The notes under the pieces are model-generated. The model had not been told where the DNA came from, ran no database searches, and was given only the letters and a program-made list of their open reading frames with translations. From Gaiellasilicea sp963791905 (GTDB lineage: Bacteria > Actinomycetota > Thermoleophilia > Gaiellales > Gaiellaceae), in NCBI GenBank assembly GCA_963791905.1, contig CAWBTX010000001.1, forward strand, positions 1-64,000: 64,000 nt of DNA, written 5' to 3'. Positions 53,133 to 64,000 of this stretch are shown here, one piece after another. The position numbers and the translations under genes were made by a program. Numbering within the stretch: the first letter of the stretch is position 1; each line of letters starts with the position of its first letter.

Positions 53133-54894
53133 CCTGGACGAGGCAGATCACCTGGCCGGACGCGACCGCCGCACCCGGCGTCACCGACAGCTGCGCCACG
53201 AGGCCGGCACGGTGCGCCGCGATCTCGTTCTCCATCTTCATCGCCTCGACCACGCACAGCACCTGCCCCGGCTCGACGTGGTCGCCCTCCGCCACCTCGA
53301 CCTTGAGCACCGTTCCCTGCATCGGGCTGACGACGGCCTCGCTGCCTGCGCCGCCTCCGCCGGCGCGCACTCGCTCCCGGCGGCGCCGCGCGAGCTCGAC
53401 CCACGGCGGCTCGGGCTCGAGCACGGTCACGTCGTAGCGGCGTCCGTCGAGCTCGACGGCCCGAACGCGCTCGCGCAGCCGACCGTTGCCGACCGAACCT
53501 TGTGTTGAAACAACACTTTCTCCACTTGCGAGCGCCTCGGCCCGCGCCGCGAGCTCGTCCGACTCGACGATCCCGTGGCAGGTCTCGCCAGCCACGAAGC
53601 ACGGGTGCTCGAGGAGGGCACGATGGAAGCCGATGAGCGTCGGCGGACCGCCGATCTCGAAGTCCTCGAGCGCCCGCAGCATGCGGCGGCGTGCATGCTC
53701 GCGGTCGACGCCGCGGACGATCAGCTTCGCGATCATCGGGTCGTAGAGGCCGCTGATCTCCGATCCGGCGACGACGCCGGAGTCGACGCGGACGCCCGGC
53801 CCGGATGGCTCCCGGTAGGCCGAGATCACCCCCGGCGCGGGCAGGAAGCCCTTGCCCACGTCCTCGGCGTTGATGCGGCACTCGATCGCGTGCCCGCGGA
53901 CGGCGATGTCCTCCTGCCTGTGCGCGAGCGGCTCGCCGGCGGCGATCAGTACCTGCTCGCGGATCAGGTCGATTCCCGTCACCTCCTCCGTGACGGTGTG
54001 CTCGACCTGGATGCGCGTGTTCATCTCCATGAAGTAGTAGTCCCCGCCCGCCGTCAGCAGCCCCTCGATCGTCCCGGCGGACCGATAGCCCGCCGCCCGC
54101 GCGGCCGCGACCGCGATGCCGCCGATCCGCGCGCGCAGCTCCTCGTCGACGGCGGGGGACGGAGTTTCTTCGATCAGCTTCTGGTGGCGGCGCTGGATCG
54201 TGCAGTCGCGCTCGCCGAGATGGATCACGTTCCCGTGCCCGTCCGCGAGCACCTGCACCTCGACATGGCGCGGGTCCTCGAGGTAGCGCTCGACGTAGAC
54301 GCGGCCGTCGGCGAAGTACTTCTCGCCCTCGCGCTGCGCGGTCGCGAAGGCCCGCTCCGCCTCGGCCGGCTCGCCGACGAGCTTCATCCCCTTGCCGCCC
54401 CCGCCGGCGGCCGCCTTGATGATGAGCGGGTAGCCGATCTCCTCGCCGAGCCGGAGCACCTCTGCGACGTCCGCGACCGGCTCGGTCGCGCCGGGGATGA
54501 TCGGCACGCCGGCTGCCCGCATGGCCGTGCGGGCCTCTGTCTTCGAGCCCATCAGCTCAATGGCCGAGCTGGGCGGGCCGATCCAGACGATCCCCGTCTC
54601 CTCGCACAGCCGCGCGAACTCGGCGTTCTCGGCGAGGAAGCCGTACCCCGGGTGGATCGCCTCCGCTCCGGCCTTGACCGCCGACTCGACGATTCGCTCG
54701 CCGACGAGATAGCTCTCGGCGGCCGGCCCCGGGCCGATCAGGTACGCCTCGTCCGCGGCCCGCGCGTGCACTGCGTCGCGGTCGGCCTCGGAGTAGACGG
54801 CGACCGTGCCGATGCCCAGCTCGCGGAGCGTCCGGAAGATCCGGACCGCGATCTCGCCGCGATTCGCGACCAGCACCTTCGAGAACGGGCTCAC
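53125..54894 (-). CDS. accA: Acyl-CoA carboxylase alpha subunit (biotin carboxylase fused to BCCP)
   Basis: 589 residues. Biotin carboxylase: KVLVANRGEIAVRIFRTLRE, GYGFLAENAEFARLCEE, ATP-grasp KAAAGGGGKGMKLV, RDCTIQRRHQKLIEETP, EMNTRIQVEHTVTEEVTGID. C-terminal biotin domain ends VVEAMKMENEIAAHRAGLVA with the biotinyl Lys in AMKM. It carboxylates biotin with bicarbonate and ATP; the carboxyltransferase is at 56681-58246. GTG 54894 fits a -10 box 7 nt upstream. The symbol follows actinobacterial usage (also called accA3). Confidence 0.95.
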   Translation of the reverse strand: MSPFSKVLVANRGEIAVRIFRTLRELGIGTVAVYSEADRDAVHARAADEAYLIGPGPAAESYLVGERIVESAVKAGAEAIHPGYGFLAENAEFARLCEETGIVWIGPPSSAIELMGSKTEARTAMRAAGVPIIPGATEPVADVAEVLRLGEEIGYPLIIKAAAGGGGKGMKLVGEPAEAERAFATAQREGEKYFADGRVYVERYLEDPRHVEVQVLADGHGNVIHLGERDCTIQRRHQKLIEETPSPAVDEELRARIGGIAVAAARAAGYRSAGTIEGLLTAGGDYYFMEMNTRIQVEHTVTEEVTGIDLIREQVLIAAGEPLAHRQEDIAVRGHAIECRINAEDVGKGFLPAPGVISAYREPSGPGVRVDSGVVAGSEISGLYDPMIAKLIVRGVDREHARRRMLRALEDFEIGGPPTLIGFHRALLEHPCFVAGETCHGIVESDELAARAEALASGESVVSTQGSVGNGRLRERVRAVELDGRRYDVTVLEPEPPWVELARRRRERVRAGGGGAGSEAVVSPMQGTVLKVEVAEGDHVEPGQVLCVVEAMKMENEIAAHRAGLVAQLSVTPGAAVASGQVICLVQGE

Positions 54895-54899
54895 CGGCG

Positions 54900-54907
54900 T
54901 ATTCTCA
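54900..54907. promoter_or_regulatory. Shared -10 box TATTCTCA for accA and pgsA
   Basis: Plus-strand TATTCT (54900-54905) sits 9 nt before TTG 54915; minus-strand GAGAAT (54907-54902, in TGAGAAT) sits 7 nt before GTG 54894. One AT-rich box thus reads as -10 in both directions within a 20-bp gap. Confidence 0.45.
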
Positions 54908-54914
54908 CGAAGCC

Positions 54915-55454
54915 TTGACGCTTCCCGACCAGCTCACCGTCGCCCGGGCCGCGTCCGTCCCGCTTGTCGTCCTGCTCTACGCCTGGGACTTCCCGAACAA
55001 CGAGTACTGGGCGACCGCCGTCTTCTGCATCGCAATGGCGACCGACTGGCTCGATGGACGGCTCGCACGGGCGCGCGGTCTCACGTCGCCGCTCGGCACG
55101 CTGCTCGACCCGATCGCCGACAAGGTGCTCGTCCTCGCCGTGCTCGTGATGCTGATCGAGGACGGCATCTGGCCGGCGTGGATGGTGGTCGCGATCGTTT
55201 CGCGCGAGCTCCTGATCTCCGGGCTGCGGCTCGCTGCGATCGAGCGTGGGGTCGTCCTTGCCGCGCGCGATCTCGGCAAGCTGAAAACCTGGGCACAGGC
55301 GCTCGCGGCCGCGCTGGGCGGTTTCGCCGCTGCCGGCGCGTGGAGCGACTCGATCGGTTGGTGGGCGCTGGTCGTCGCGCTCGTGCTGACCTGGGTCTCG
55401 GGCCTCGACTACGCACGCGTCGCCCCGCGGCTTTTGCGCGGCAGCGCTGCCTGA
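54915..55454 (+). CDS. pgsA: CDP-diacylglycerol-glycerol-3-phosphate 3-phosphatidyltransferase
   Basis: 179 residues, five to six membrane helices. The CDP-alcohol phosphotransferase motif is complete: DWLDGRLARARG with LTSPLGTLLDPIADK, fitting DG-x2-AR-x8-G-x3-D-x3-D. It makes phosphatidylglycerol phosphate. Start TTG 54915. Paired divergently with the acyl-CoA carboxylase gene. Confidence 0.92.
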   Translation: MTLPDQLTVARAASVPLVVLLYAWDFPNNEYWATAVFCIAMATDWLDGRLARARGLTSPLGTLLDPIADKVLVLAVLVMLIEDGIWPAWMVVAIVSRELLISGLRLAAIERGVVLAARDLGKLKTWAQALAAALGGFAAAGAWSDSIGWWALVVALVLTWVSGLDYARVAPRLLRGSAA

Positions 55455-55455
55455 C

Positions 55456-55638
55456 TCAGGCGGTGACGCCGGTGCGCCGGCGTGCAACGCACCACTCGTC
55501 GAACGCCGCCCAGGCGCGCAGGTAGGCGGCGAGCTGCGTCAGCCCCCGCGCGACCTCGACCTTGATCGAGATCACGCAGATCGGGCAGAAGGGCTCGTCG
55601 GCCGACCGGGCGGGATGATCACCACAGCGACAGCACAT
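55456..55638 (-). CDS. Small zinc-ribbon plus helix protein
   Basis: 60 residues from ATG 55638. CCRCGDHPARSADEPFCPIC is a four-cysteine metal site; then VARGLTQLAAYLRAWAAFDE, a helix akin to those of the small proteins at 20639 and 21840. Function unknown. The frame is open upstream, but the added part has no family pattern. Confidence 0.5.
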   Translation of the reverse strand: MCCRCGDHPARSADEPFCPICVISIKVEVARGLTQLAAYLRAWAAFDEWCVARRRTGVTA

Positions 55639-55669
55639 CGTGGATTCAACGACCCAGGGCCACGACCGG

Positions 55670-55813
55670 TTACGGCTCCTCCGGCTCCGTGCCCTCCCGC
55701 AGCGCCTCCAGCCGCCACGGGCTGTCATACGGGTCCGGTTCGGCCTCCCGCAGCGCCTCGAGCAGAGCCCGGCGCTCGCTGTCGGACGGCTCGGGAACGA
55801 CCACTGCCTCCAT
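55670..55813 (-). CDS. 47-residue acidic protein near the carboxylase genes
   Basis: EAVVVPEPSDSERRALLEAL, then REAEPDPYDSPWRLEALREG and TEPEEP. A conserved-looking helix followed by a PWR segment recalls small acyl-CoA carboxylase epsilon subunits, and the gene lies between the two carboxylase genes, but the similarity is loose. ATG 55813 has TAGCGT exactly 6 nt ahead. Confidence 0.45.
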   Translation of the reverse strand: MEAVVVPEPSDSERRALLEALREAEPDPYDSPWRLEALREGTEPEEP

Positions 55814-55819
55814 GCACAG

Positions 55820-55825
55820 ACGCTA
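55820..55825 (-). promoter_or_regulatory. -10-like box TAGCGT of the 47-residue gene
   Basis: Minus-strand TAGCGT ends exactly 6 nt before ATG 55813. Confidence 0.35.
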
Positions 55826-55838
55826 GCGGCTCAGACCC

Positions 55839-55844
55839 TACGAT
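55839..55844 (+). promoter_or_regulatory. -10-like box TACGAT of the acetyltransferase gene
   Basis: TACGAT ends exactly 6 nt before GTG 55851. Confidence 0.45.
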
Positions 55845-55850
55845 GGGCCC

Positions 55851-56684
55851 GTGAAGGTTCAGCTGCTCGACGACGCAGCTGAGTTCCTGCTGCGGGCGGG
55901 ACCGCTCCTCCTCGCAGACGAGGCGCGCCACAACCTCATCTTCGGCATCGCGGGGACGATCCGCGACCATCCGGGGCACTACCCGGAGCACCGGTTCTGG
56001 CTCGTCCTCGACGGAGAGGAGATCGCGGGCGCTGCGGTGCGTACGCCGCCGTACAACCTCGTCGTCGCCGGCCGCGAGCCCGCGCTCGAGACCCTCGCGC
56101 GGGAGCTGGACGAGGAGCTGCCGGGCGTGGTTGGCGCCGTTCCCGAGCTCGAGGCGTTCGCTCGCTGGTGGGAAGCCCGTTGGGACATCACGCGCGAGGT
56201 GACGATGTCGCAGGCGATCTACGCGCTCGAGAACTTGATCGAGCCGGCCAGGCCGCCGGGCGCGCCTCGCCCGGCGACCGAGGGCGATCGCGGGCTCCTG
56301 ATCGAATGGCTGAACGATTTCGCGCGGGAGGCGCTCCGTGAGGAGTCGCCCAACGCGGAGCAGCACGAGCGCATCATCGATGCGCGGCTGAACCGCGCCG
56401 ACGCGGGCTTCGTCATCTGGGAGGACGACGGCCCCGTCTCGCTCGCAGGCTACGGCGGCACGACGCCGAGCGGAAGCCGGATCGGCCCGGTGTACACGCC
56501 GCCCGAGCACCGTGGCCGCGGCTACGGGAGCGCGGTCACGGCGGCGGTCTCGGCGGAGCGCCTCGCGGCGGGCCGGCGCTTCTGCTTCCTCTACACCGAT
56601 CTCGCGAACCCGGTCTCGAACAAGATCTACGTGCGGATGGGCTACCGCCGGGTGTGCGACTCGCTCGAGCTCCGGTTCGTCTAG
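55851..56684 (+). CDS. GNAT family N-acetyltransferase
   Basis: 277 residues with an N-terminal extension domain (to about 130) and a C-terminal GNAT domain: GPVYTPPEHRGRGYGSAVTA is the acetyl-CoA pyrophosphate-binding motif A, and NPVSNKIYVRMGYRRVCDS is motif B. Substrate unknown. Its stop shares CTAG with the carboxyltransferase stop. Confidence 0.88.
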   Translation: MKVQLLDDAAEFLLRAGPLLLADEARHNLIFGIAGTIRDHPGHYPEHRFWLVLDGEEIAGAAVRTPPYNLVVAGREPALETLARELDEELPGVVGAVPELEAFARWWEARWDITREVTMSQAIYALENLIEPARPPGAPRPATEGDRGLLIEWLNDFAREALREESPNAEQHERIIDARLNRADAGFVIWEDDGPVSLAGYGGTTPSGSRIGPVYTPPEHRGRGYGSAVTAAVSAERLAAGRRFCFLYTDLANPVSNKIYVRMGYRRVCDSLELRFV

Positions 56685-58246
56685 AGCGGGATGTTGCCGT
56701 GCTTGCGCTTGGGGCGCGGCTCGCGCTTCGTCAGCGACGTCTCAAGTGCCGAGATCAGCACCGGCCGTGTCCGGCGCGGCTCGATCACCTCGTCGACGTA
56801 GCCGCGCTCGGCCGCGTGGTACGGGTTCGCGAACCGCTCCTTGTAGTCCGCGATCAGCTCGGCGCGGCGGGCAGCCGCATCGTCGGCCTCCTCGAGCTCG
56901 CCGCGGAAGATGATGTTGACGGCGCCCTCCGGCCCCATCACCGCGACCTCCGCCGTCGGCCAGGCGACGTTGAAGTCCGCGCGGATGTGCTTGGAGCTCA
57001 TGACGTCGTACGCGCCGCCGTAGGCCTTGCGCGTGATCACGGTCAGCTTCGGCACGGTCGCCTCGGCGAACGCGTACAGGAGCTTGGCCCCGTGACGGAT
57101 GATCCCACCCCACTCCTGCTCGGTCCCCGGCAGGAAGCCCGGCACGTCGACGAAGGTGACGAGCGGGATGTTGAACGCGTCGCAGGTGCGGACGAACCGG
57201 GCCGCCTTCGTCGAGGCGTCGATGTCGAGGACGCCGGCCAGGGAGGCGGGCTGGTTGCCGACCACACCGACGGAATGGCCGCCGAGACGTGCGAAGCCGC
57301 AGACGATGTTCGTCGCATAGCGCTCCTGCACCTCGAGGAACTCGCCGTCGTCGACGACGTGCGCGATCACACGCTTCATGTCGTACGGCTTGGTCGGCTC
57401 GTCGGGGATGAACGTGTCGAGCTCGGCCGCCTCACGGTCCGGCGGATCCGACGGCGCTGCGTACGGAGGGCTCTCGAGGTTGTTCTGGGGTAGGAAGGAG
57501 AGGAGGTACCGAGCGTCCTCGAGCGTGGCCGCCTCGTCCGCGGCGGTGAAGTGCGCGACGCCCGACTTGGCCGCGTGTGTGGCGGCACCGCCGAGCTCCT
57601 CGAAGGACACCTCCTCCCCGGTCACCGTCTTCACCACGTCGGGGCCCGTGATGAACATGTACGACGTGCCCTCGGTCATGAGGATGAAGTCGGTGATCGC
57701 CGGCGAGTAGACGGCGCCGCCCGCGCAGGGGCCCATGATCAGCGACAGCTGCGGGACGACGCCCGAGGCCTGCACGTTGCGCCAGAAGATCTCGGCGTAG
57801 CCGGCGAGCGAGACGACGCCTTCCTGGATCCGCGCACCGCCTGAGTCGTTGATCCCGATCACCGGACAGCCGTACTTGACGGCCATGTCCATCACCTTGC
57901 AGATCTTCTCGGCGAAGACCTCGGAGAGGGAGCCGCCGAAGACGGTGAAATCCTGCGAGAAGACGAACACCTTGCGGCCGAAGATCTCGCCATAGCCGGT
58001 CACGACCGCGTCGCCGTACGGTCGGTTCGCCATCGAGTCGAAGTCGGGGTTGCGGTGGCGGACGTAGCGATCGAGCTCGACGAACGTCCCCGGGTCGACG
58101 AGCTTCTCGACCCGCTCCCGCGCGAGAAGCTTCCCCCGCTCCCGCTGCCGCGCGACGGCCTTCTCGTTCCCGGCGTGCGCGGCCTGGTCGGACAGCTCCT
58201 GCAGCCAGGCGAGCTTCCCGGCGGTCGTGTCGTGCGTCTCGGCCAT
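56681..58246 (-). CDS. accD: Acyl-CoA carboxylase carboxyltransferase beta subunit
   Basis: 521 residues, both crotonase-like halves present: RERVEKLVDPGTFVELDRYV, FSQDFTVFGGSLSEVFAEKI, INDSGGARIQEGVVSLAGYA, MGPCAGGAVYSPAITDFI, then FVDVPGFLPGTEQEWGGIIR and GGAYDVMSSKHIRADFNVAW. It transfers the carboxyl from biotin to propionyl- or acetyl-CoA, as PccB/AccD5-like proteins do. ATG 58246. With the alpha subunit at 53125 it supplies malonyl- or methylmalonyl-CoA. Confidence 0.93.
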   Translation of the reverse strand: MAETHDTTAGKLAWLQELSDQAAHAGNEKAVARQRERGKLLARERVEKLVDPGTFVELDRYVRHRNPDFDSMANRPYGDAVVTGYGEIFGRKVFVFSQDFTVFGGSLSEVFAEKICKVMDMAVKYGCPVIGINDSGGARIQEGVVSLAGYAEIFWRNVQASGVVPQLSLIMGPCAGGAVYSPAITDFILMTEGTSYMFITGPDVVKTVTGEEVSFEELGGAATHAAKSGVAHFTAADEAATLEDARYLLSFLPQNNLESPPYAAPSDPPDREAAELDTFIPDEPTKPYDMKRVIAHVVDDGEFLEVQERYATNIVCGFARLGGHSVGVVGNQPASLAGVLDIDASTKAARFVRTCDAFNIPLVTFVDVPGFLPGTEQEWGGIIRHGAKLLYAFAEATVPKLTVITRKAYGGAYDVMSSKHIRADFNVAWPTAEVAVMGPEGAVNIIFRGELEEADDAAARRAELIADYKERFANPYHAAERGYVDEVIEPRRTRPVLISALETSLTKREPRPKRKHGNIPL

Positions 58247-58283
58247 GGCGGGCTGAGCCTAACCGCCTTCGCTGCGGCGGAGG

Positions 58284-58289
58284 TATCGT
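58284..58289 (+). promoter_or_regulatory. -10-like box TATCGT of the DUF5063-like gene
   Basis: TATCGT ends 7 nt before GTG 58297. Confidence 0.35.
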
Positions 58290-58296
58290 CGGGAGA

Positions 58297-58782
58297 GTGG
58301 AGCACCCGGTCGAACGGTTCAGGCGCGCGGCGAAGGAGCTGCGTGCCGCCGTCCGTTCCGAGGAGCCCGACCTGCACGAGTGGACGCGGCGCGTCCGCAA
58401 CGGCGTCGCCCGCGCGTGCCTCGCAGCCGCGCTCTTGCCACACGGTCCCGTGACGAATGCTCGACGTCCCGGCGGAGCGTCGGACGCGAACGAGGACGCA
58501 CTCGCCGCCCACCTGGCGGAGCGGCTCGGCGATGCCGACGCGTACGTCGAGCTCTCGGACGGCACCGACTCGCTCGACAGCGACTTGCTGGCGAGAGCCG
58601 GCTGGATCTCGCGGGGTCTCGCCGAGATCGACGCCGACCTCGCGACGGCGCTGGAATGGATCTCGTCACCGCACGACGACCTCCTCTGGGACCTTCGCTT
58701 CGCCTTCGAGAATCACTGGGGCCGGCATGCGGTCGACGTTCTCCGGCCGCTGCACACGCTTGCATCGGGTTACCCGGGCTGA
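58297..58782 (+). CDS. Hypothetical protein, possibly DUF5063-like
   Basis: 161 mainly helical residues: VERFRRAAKELRAAVRSEE, LSDGTDSLDSDLLARAGWIS and LLWDLRFAFENHWGRHAVDV. The final HWGRHA segment recalls DUF5063 proteins of Bacteroidetes and actinobacteria. No function known. Followed 3 nt later by the PLP enzyme gene. Confidence 0.6.
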   Translation: MEHPVERFRRAAKELRAAVRSEEPDLHEWTRRVRNGVARACLAAALLPHGPVTNARRPGGASDANEDALAAHLAERLGDADAYVELSDGTDSLDSDLLARAGWISRGLAEIDADLATALEWISSPHDDLLWDLRFAFENHWGRHAVDVLRPLHTLASGYPG

Positions 58783-58785
58783 CGA

Positions 58786-59748
58786 GTGGAGCCGCCGCTC
58801 GACCGCTCGACGATCTGGGCCTACGAGGACGGGCAGCCGGGCAGGTTCTACTACTCGCGCTACGCGCACCCGACCGGCGTGGAGGCCGAGCGCGCGCTCG
58901 GCGAGCTCGACGGTGGCGAGGCCATCCTCTTCGCGTCAGGCACTGCCGCGGCGACGGCGATCGTCCTCGCGCTGCTCGAGCAGGGCAAGACGGTCGCCCT
59001 CGCGGACGGCGCCTACTACGGCACCGGCGTCGCGTTCCGCGAGCTCGAGCGCTGGGGGCTCCGGCACGTTCTCTTCGACCAGACGGGGCAACCGCCTGAC
59101 GCCGACCTCGTCTGGATCGAAGCCCCCTCGAACCCGCTCCTGACGATGCCCGATTTCGAGGCGGCGGCAGCTCATCCCGCCCTGGTCGTCTGCGACGCGA
59201 CGGCCGCCACTCCCGTGCACCTCCGCCCGCTCGAGCGCGGCTGCGATCTCGTCCTCCACTCGGCGACGAAGTACCTCGCCGGCCACCACGACGTCCTCCT
59301 CGGCGCGGTCGTCTGCCGACGTCCCGAAGACGCGGAGCGCCTGCGCGAGTTCCGCGTGCGCACCGGCGCGTCGGCCGCGCCGGACGCGGCGTGGCTGCTC
59401 CTCCGCGGGCTGAAGACACTGCAGGTGCGGGTCGAGCGCCAGACCGCGACCGCTCAGGAGCTCGCCCGCCGGCTCGCCGAGCACCCCAAGGTCACCACCG
59501 TCCGCTACCCGGGCTTCGGGGGGATGCTCTCGTTCGACGTCGAGGACGGCGACGCCGCCCGAGCCGTCGAGACCTCCACGCGGCTGATCGTGAACGCCAC
59601 GAGCCTCGGCGGTGTCGACTCGACGATCGAGACGCGGTACCGCTGGGAGCCCGAGCGCGTGCCGCCGGGATTGCTGCGGCTCAGCGTCGGGCTCGAGCCG
59701 GTCGACGAGCTCTGGAAAGACCTCTCATCCGCCTTGGCGTTACGTTAG
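58786..59748 (+). CDS. Cys/Met-metabolism PLP-dependent lyase-like protein
   Basis: 320 residues, trans-sulfuration family: RYAHPTGVEAERALGELDGG, the loop SGTAAATAIVLALLEQG, EAPSNPLLTMPDFEAA, the PLP lysine in LVLHSATKYLAGHHDVLLG, and TSLGGVDSTIETRYRWEPER. Family members are cystathionine gamma-synthases, beta-lyases and gamma-lyases. It is about 60 residues shorter than usual, mostly in the N-terminal arm, so substrate range is open. GTG 58786 lies 3 nt after the preceding stop. Confidence 0.85.
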   Translation: MEPPLDRSTIWAYEDGQPGRFYYSRYAHPTGVEAERALGELDGGEAILFASGTAAATAIVLALLEQGKTVALADGAYYGTGVAFRELERWGLRHVLFDQTGQPPDADLVWIEAPSNPLLTMPDFEAAAAHPALVVCDATAATPVHLRPLERGCDLVLHSATKYLAGHHDVLLGAVVCRRPEDAERLREFRVRTGASAAPDAAWLLLRGLKTLQVRVERQTATAQELARRLAEHPKVTTVRYPGFGGMLSFDVEDGDAARAVETSTRLIVNATSLGGVDSTIETRYRWEPERVPPGLLRLSVGLEPVDELWKDLSSALALR

Positions 59749-59777
59749 AGCCAACTCGCCAGCTGAAAGGAGTCCCT

Positions 59778-64000
<4,223 letters not shown>

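Overview
The window is very GC-rich, compact bacterial chromosome. It has many GTG and TTG starts, mostly 1-4 nt stop/start overlaps inside operons, and a gene set (BTAD-type regulator, Asp23-like protein, biotin carboxylase fused to BCCP, CCG-domain succinate dehydrogenase, recR-lysC-asd synteny) that fits Actinomycetota. My best guess is the class Thermoleophilia; that lineage call is inference. I see no tRNA, rRNA, CRISPR array, insertion sequence or prophage. Many housekeeping genes (pckA, purE, purK, one Xer recombinase, an ABC exporter) are interrupted by single-base frame breaks, which looks more like consensus error in an assembly than real decay.

Layout. 1-8.7 kb: a surface polysaccharide region (PIG-L deacetylase with lectin-like domains, a GT4 glycosyltransferase and a flippase, all frame-disrupted; then an intact GT2 glycosyltransferase, an Fe(II)/2OG oxygenase-like protein and a C-methyltransferase). 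9-13.9 kb: an atypical response regulator with two DnaA-box-like sites in front, recR, then lysC-asd-secreted phosphoesterase. 14-20.3 kb (minus strand): a seven-gene operon with succinate dehydrogenase of the CCG-domain type, a lipoprotein, a phosphoesterase, an Asp23/Gls24 protein and an acetyltransferase. 20.3-27.6 kb: secreted and surface proteins (Thr/Asp-rich lipoprotein, HEYGH metallopeptidase, Delta-60 repeat protein) next to a large BTAD-ATPase regulator. 28-34.5 kb: pckA, a cupredoxin lipoprotein, a P1 peptidase, an ABC exporter, an acyltransferase and a hydrolase. 34.5-38.3 kb: tandem Xer recombinases, purK-purE and a HEAT-like protein. 38.3-43.3 kb: two overlapping citrate synthase genes divergent from mdh, an SDR and a Lon-like PDZ protease. 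43.4-47.6 kb: a small Cys-rich protein, LapA, an aminotransferase, a DEAD-box helicase and an adenosylhomocysteinase-like protein. 47.6-52.3 kb: sucC-methyltransferase-sucD, a lipoprotein, and an acidic small protein overlapping a JmjC/cupin oxygenase gene. 52.2-58.2 kb: a sucrase/ferredoxin-like protein, acyl-CoA carboxylase subunits, pgsA and small genes. 58.3-64 kb: a PLP enzyme and a very large poly-HAMP histidine kinase that runs off the end.

Central carbon metabolism dominates the coherent part: citrate synthase, malate dehydrogenase, succinyl-CoA synthetase and succinate dehydrogenase make up much of a TCA cycle, PEP carboxykinase links it to gluconeogenesis, lysC-asd draws off oxaloacetate-derived aspartate, and acyl-CoA carboxylase feeds fatty-acid synthesis.

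Two genome-wide habits stand out. First, a -10-like TANNNT box sits exactly 6 nt before the start codon of at least twelve genes, which predicts leaderless mRNAs. Second, convergent gene pairs repeatedly share one CTAG that supplies a TAG stop to each strand. The most interesting candidate new system is the overlapping pair of a 52-residue Asp-rich peptide and a JmjC/cupin oxygenase at 50998-52285.
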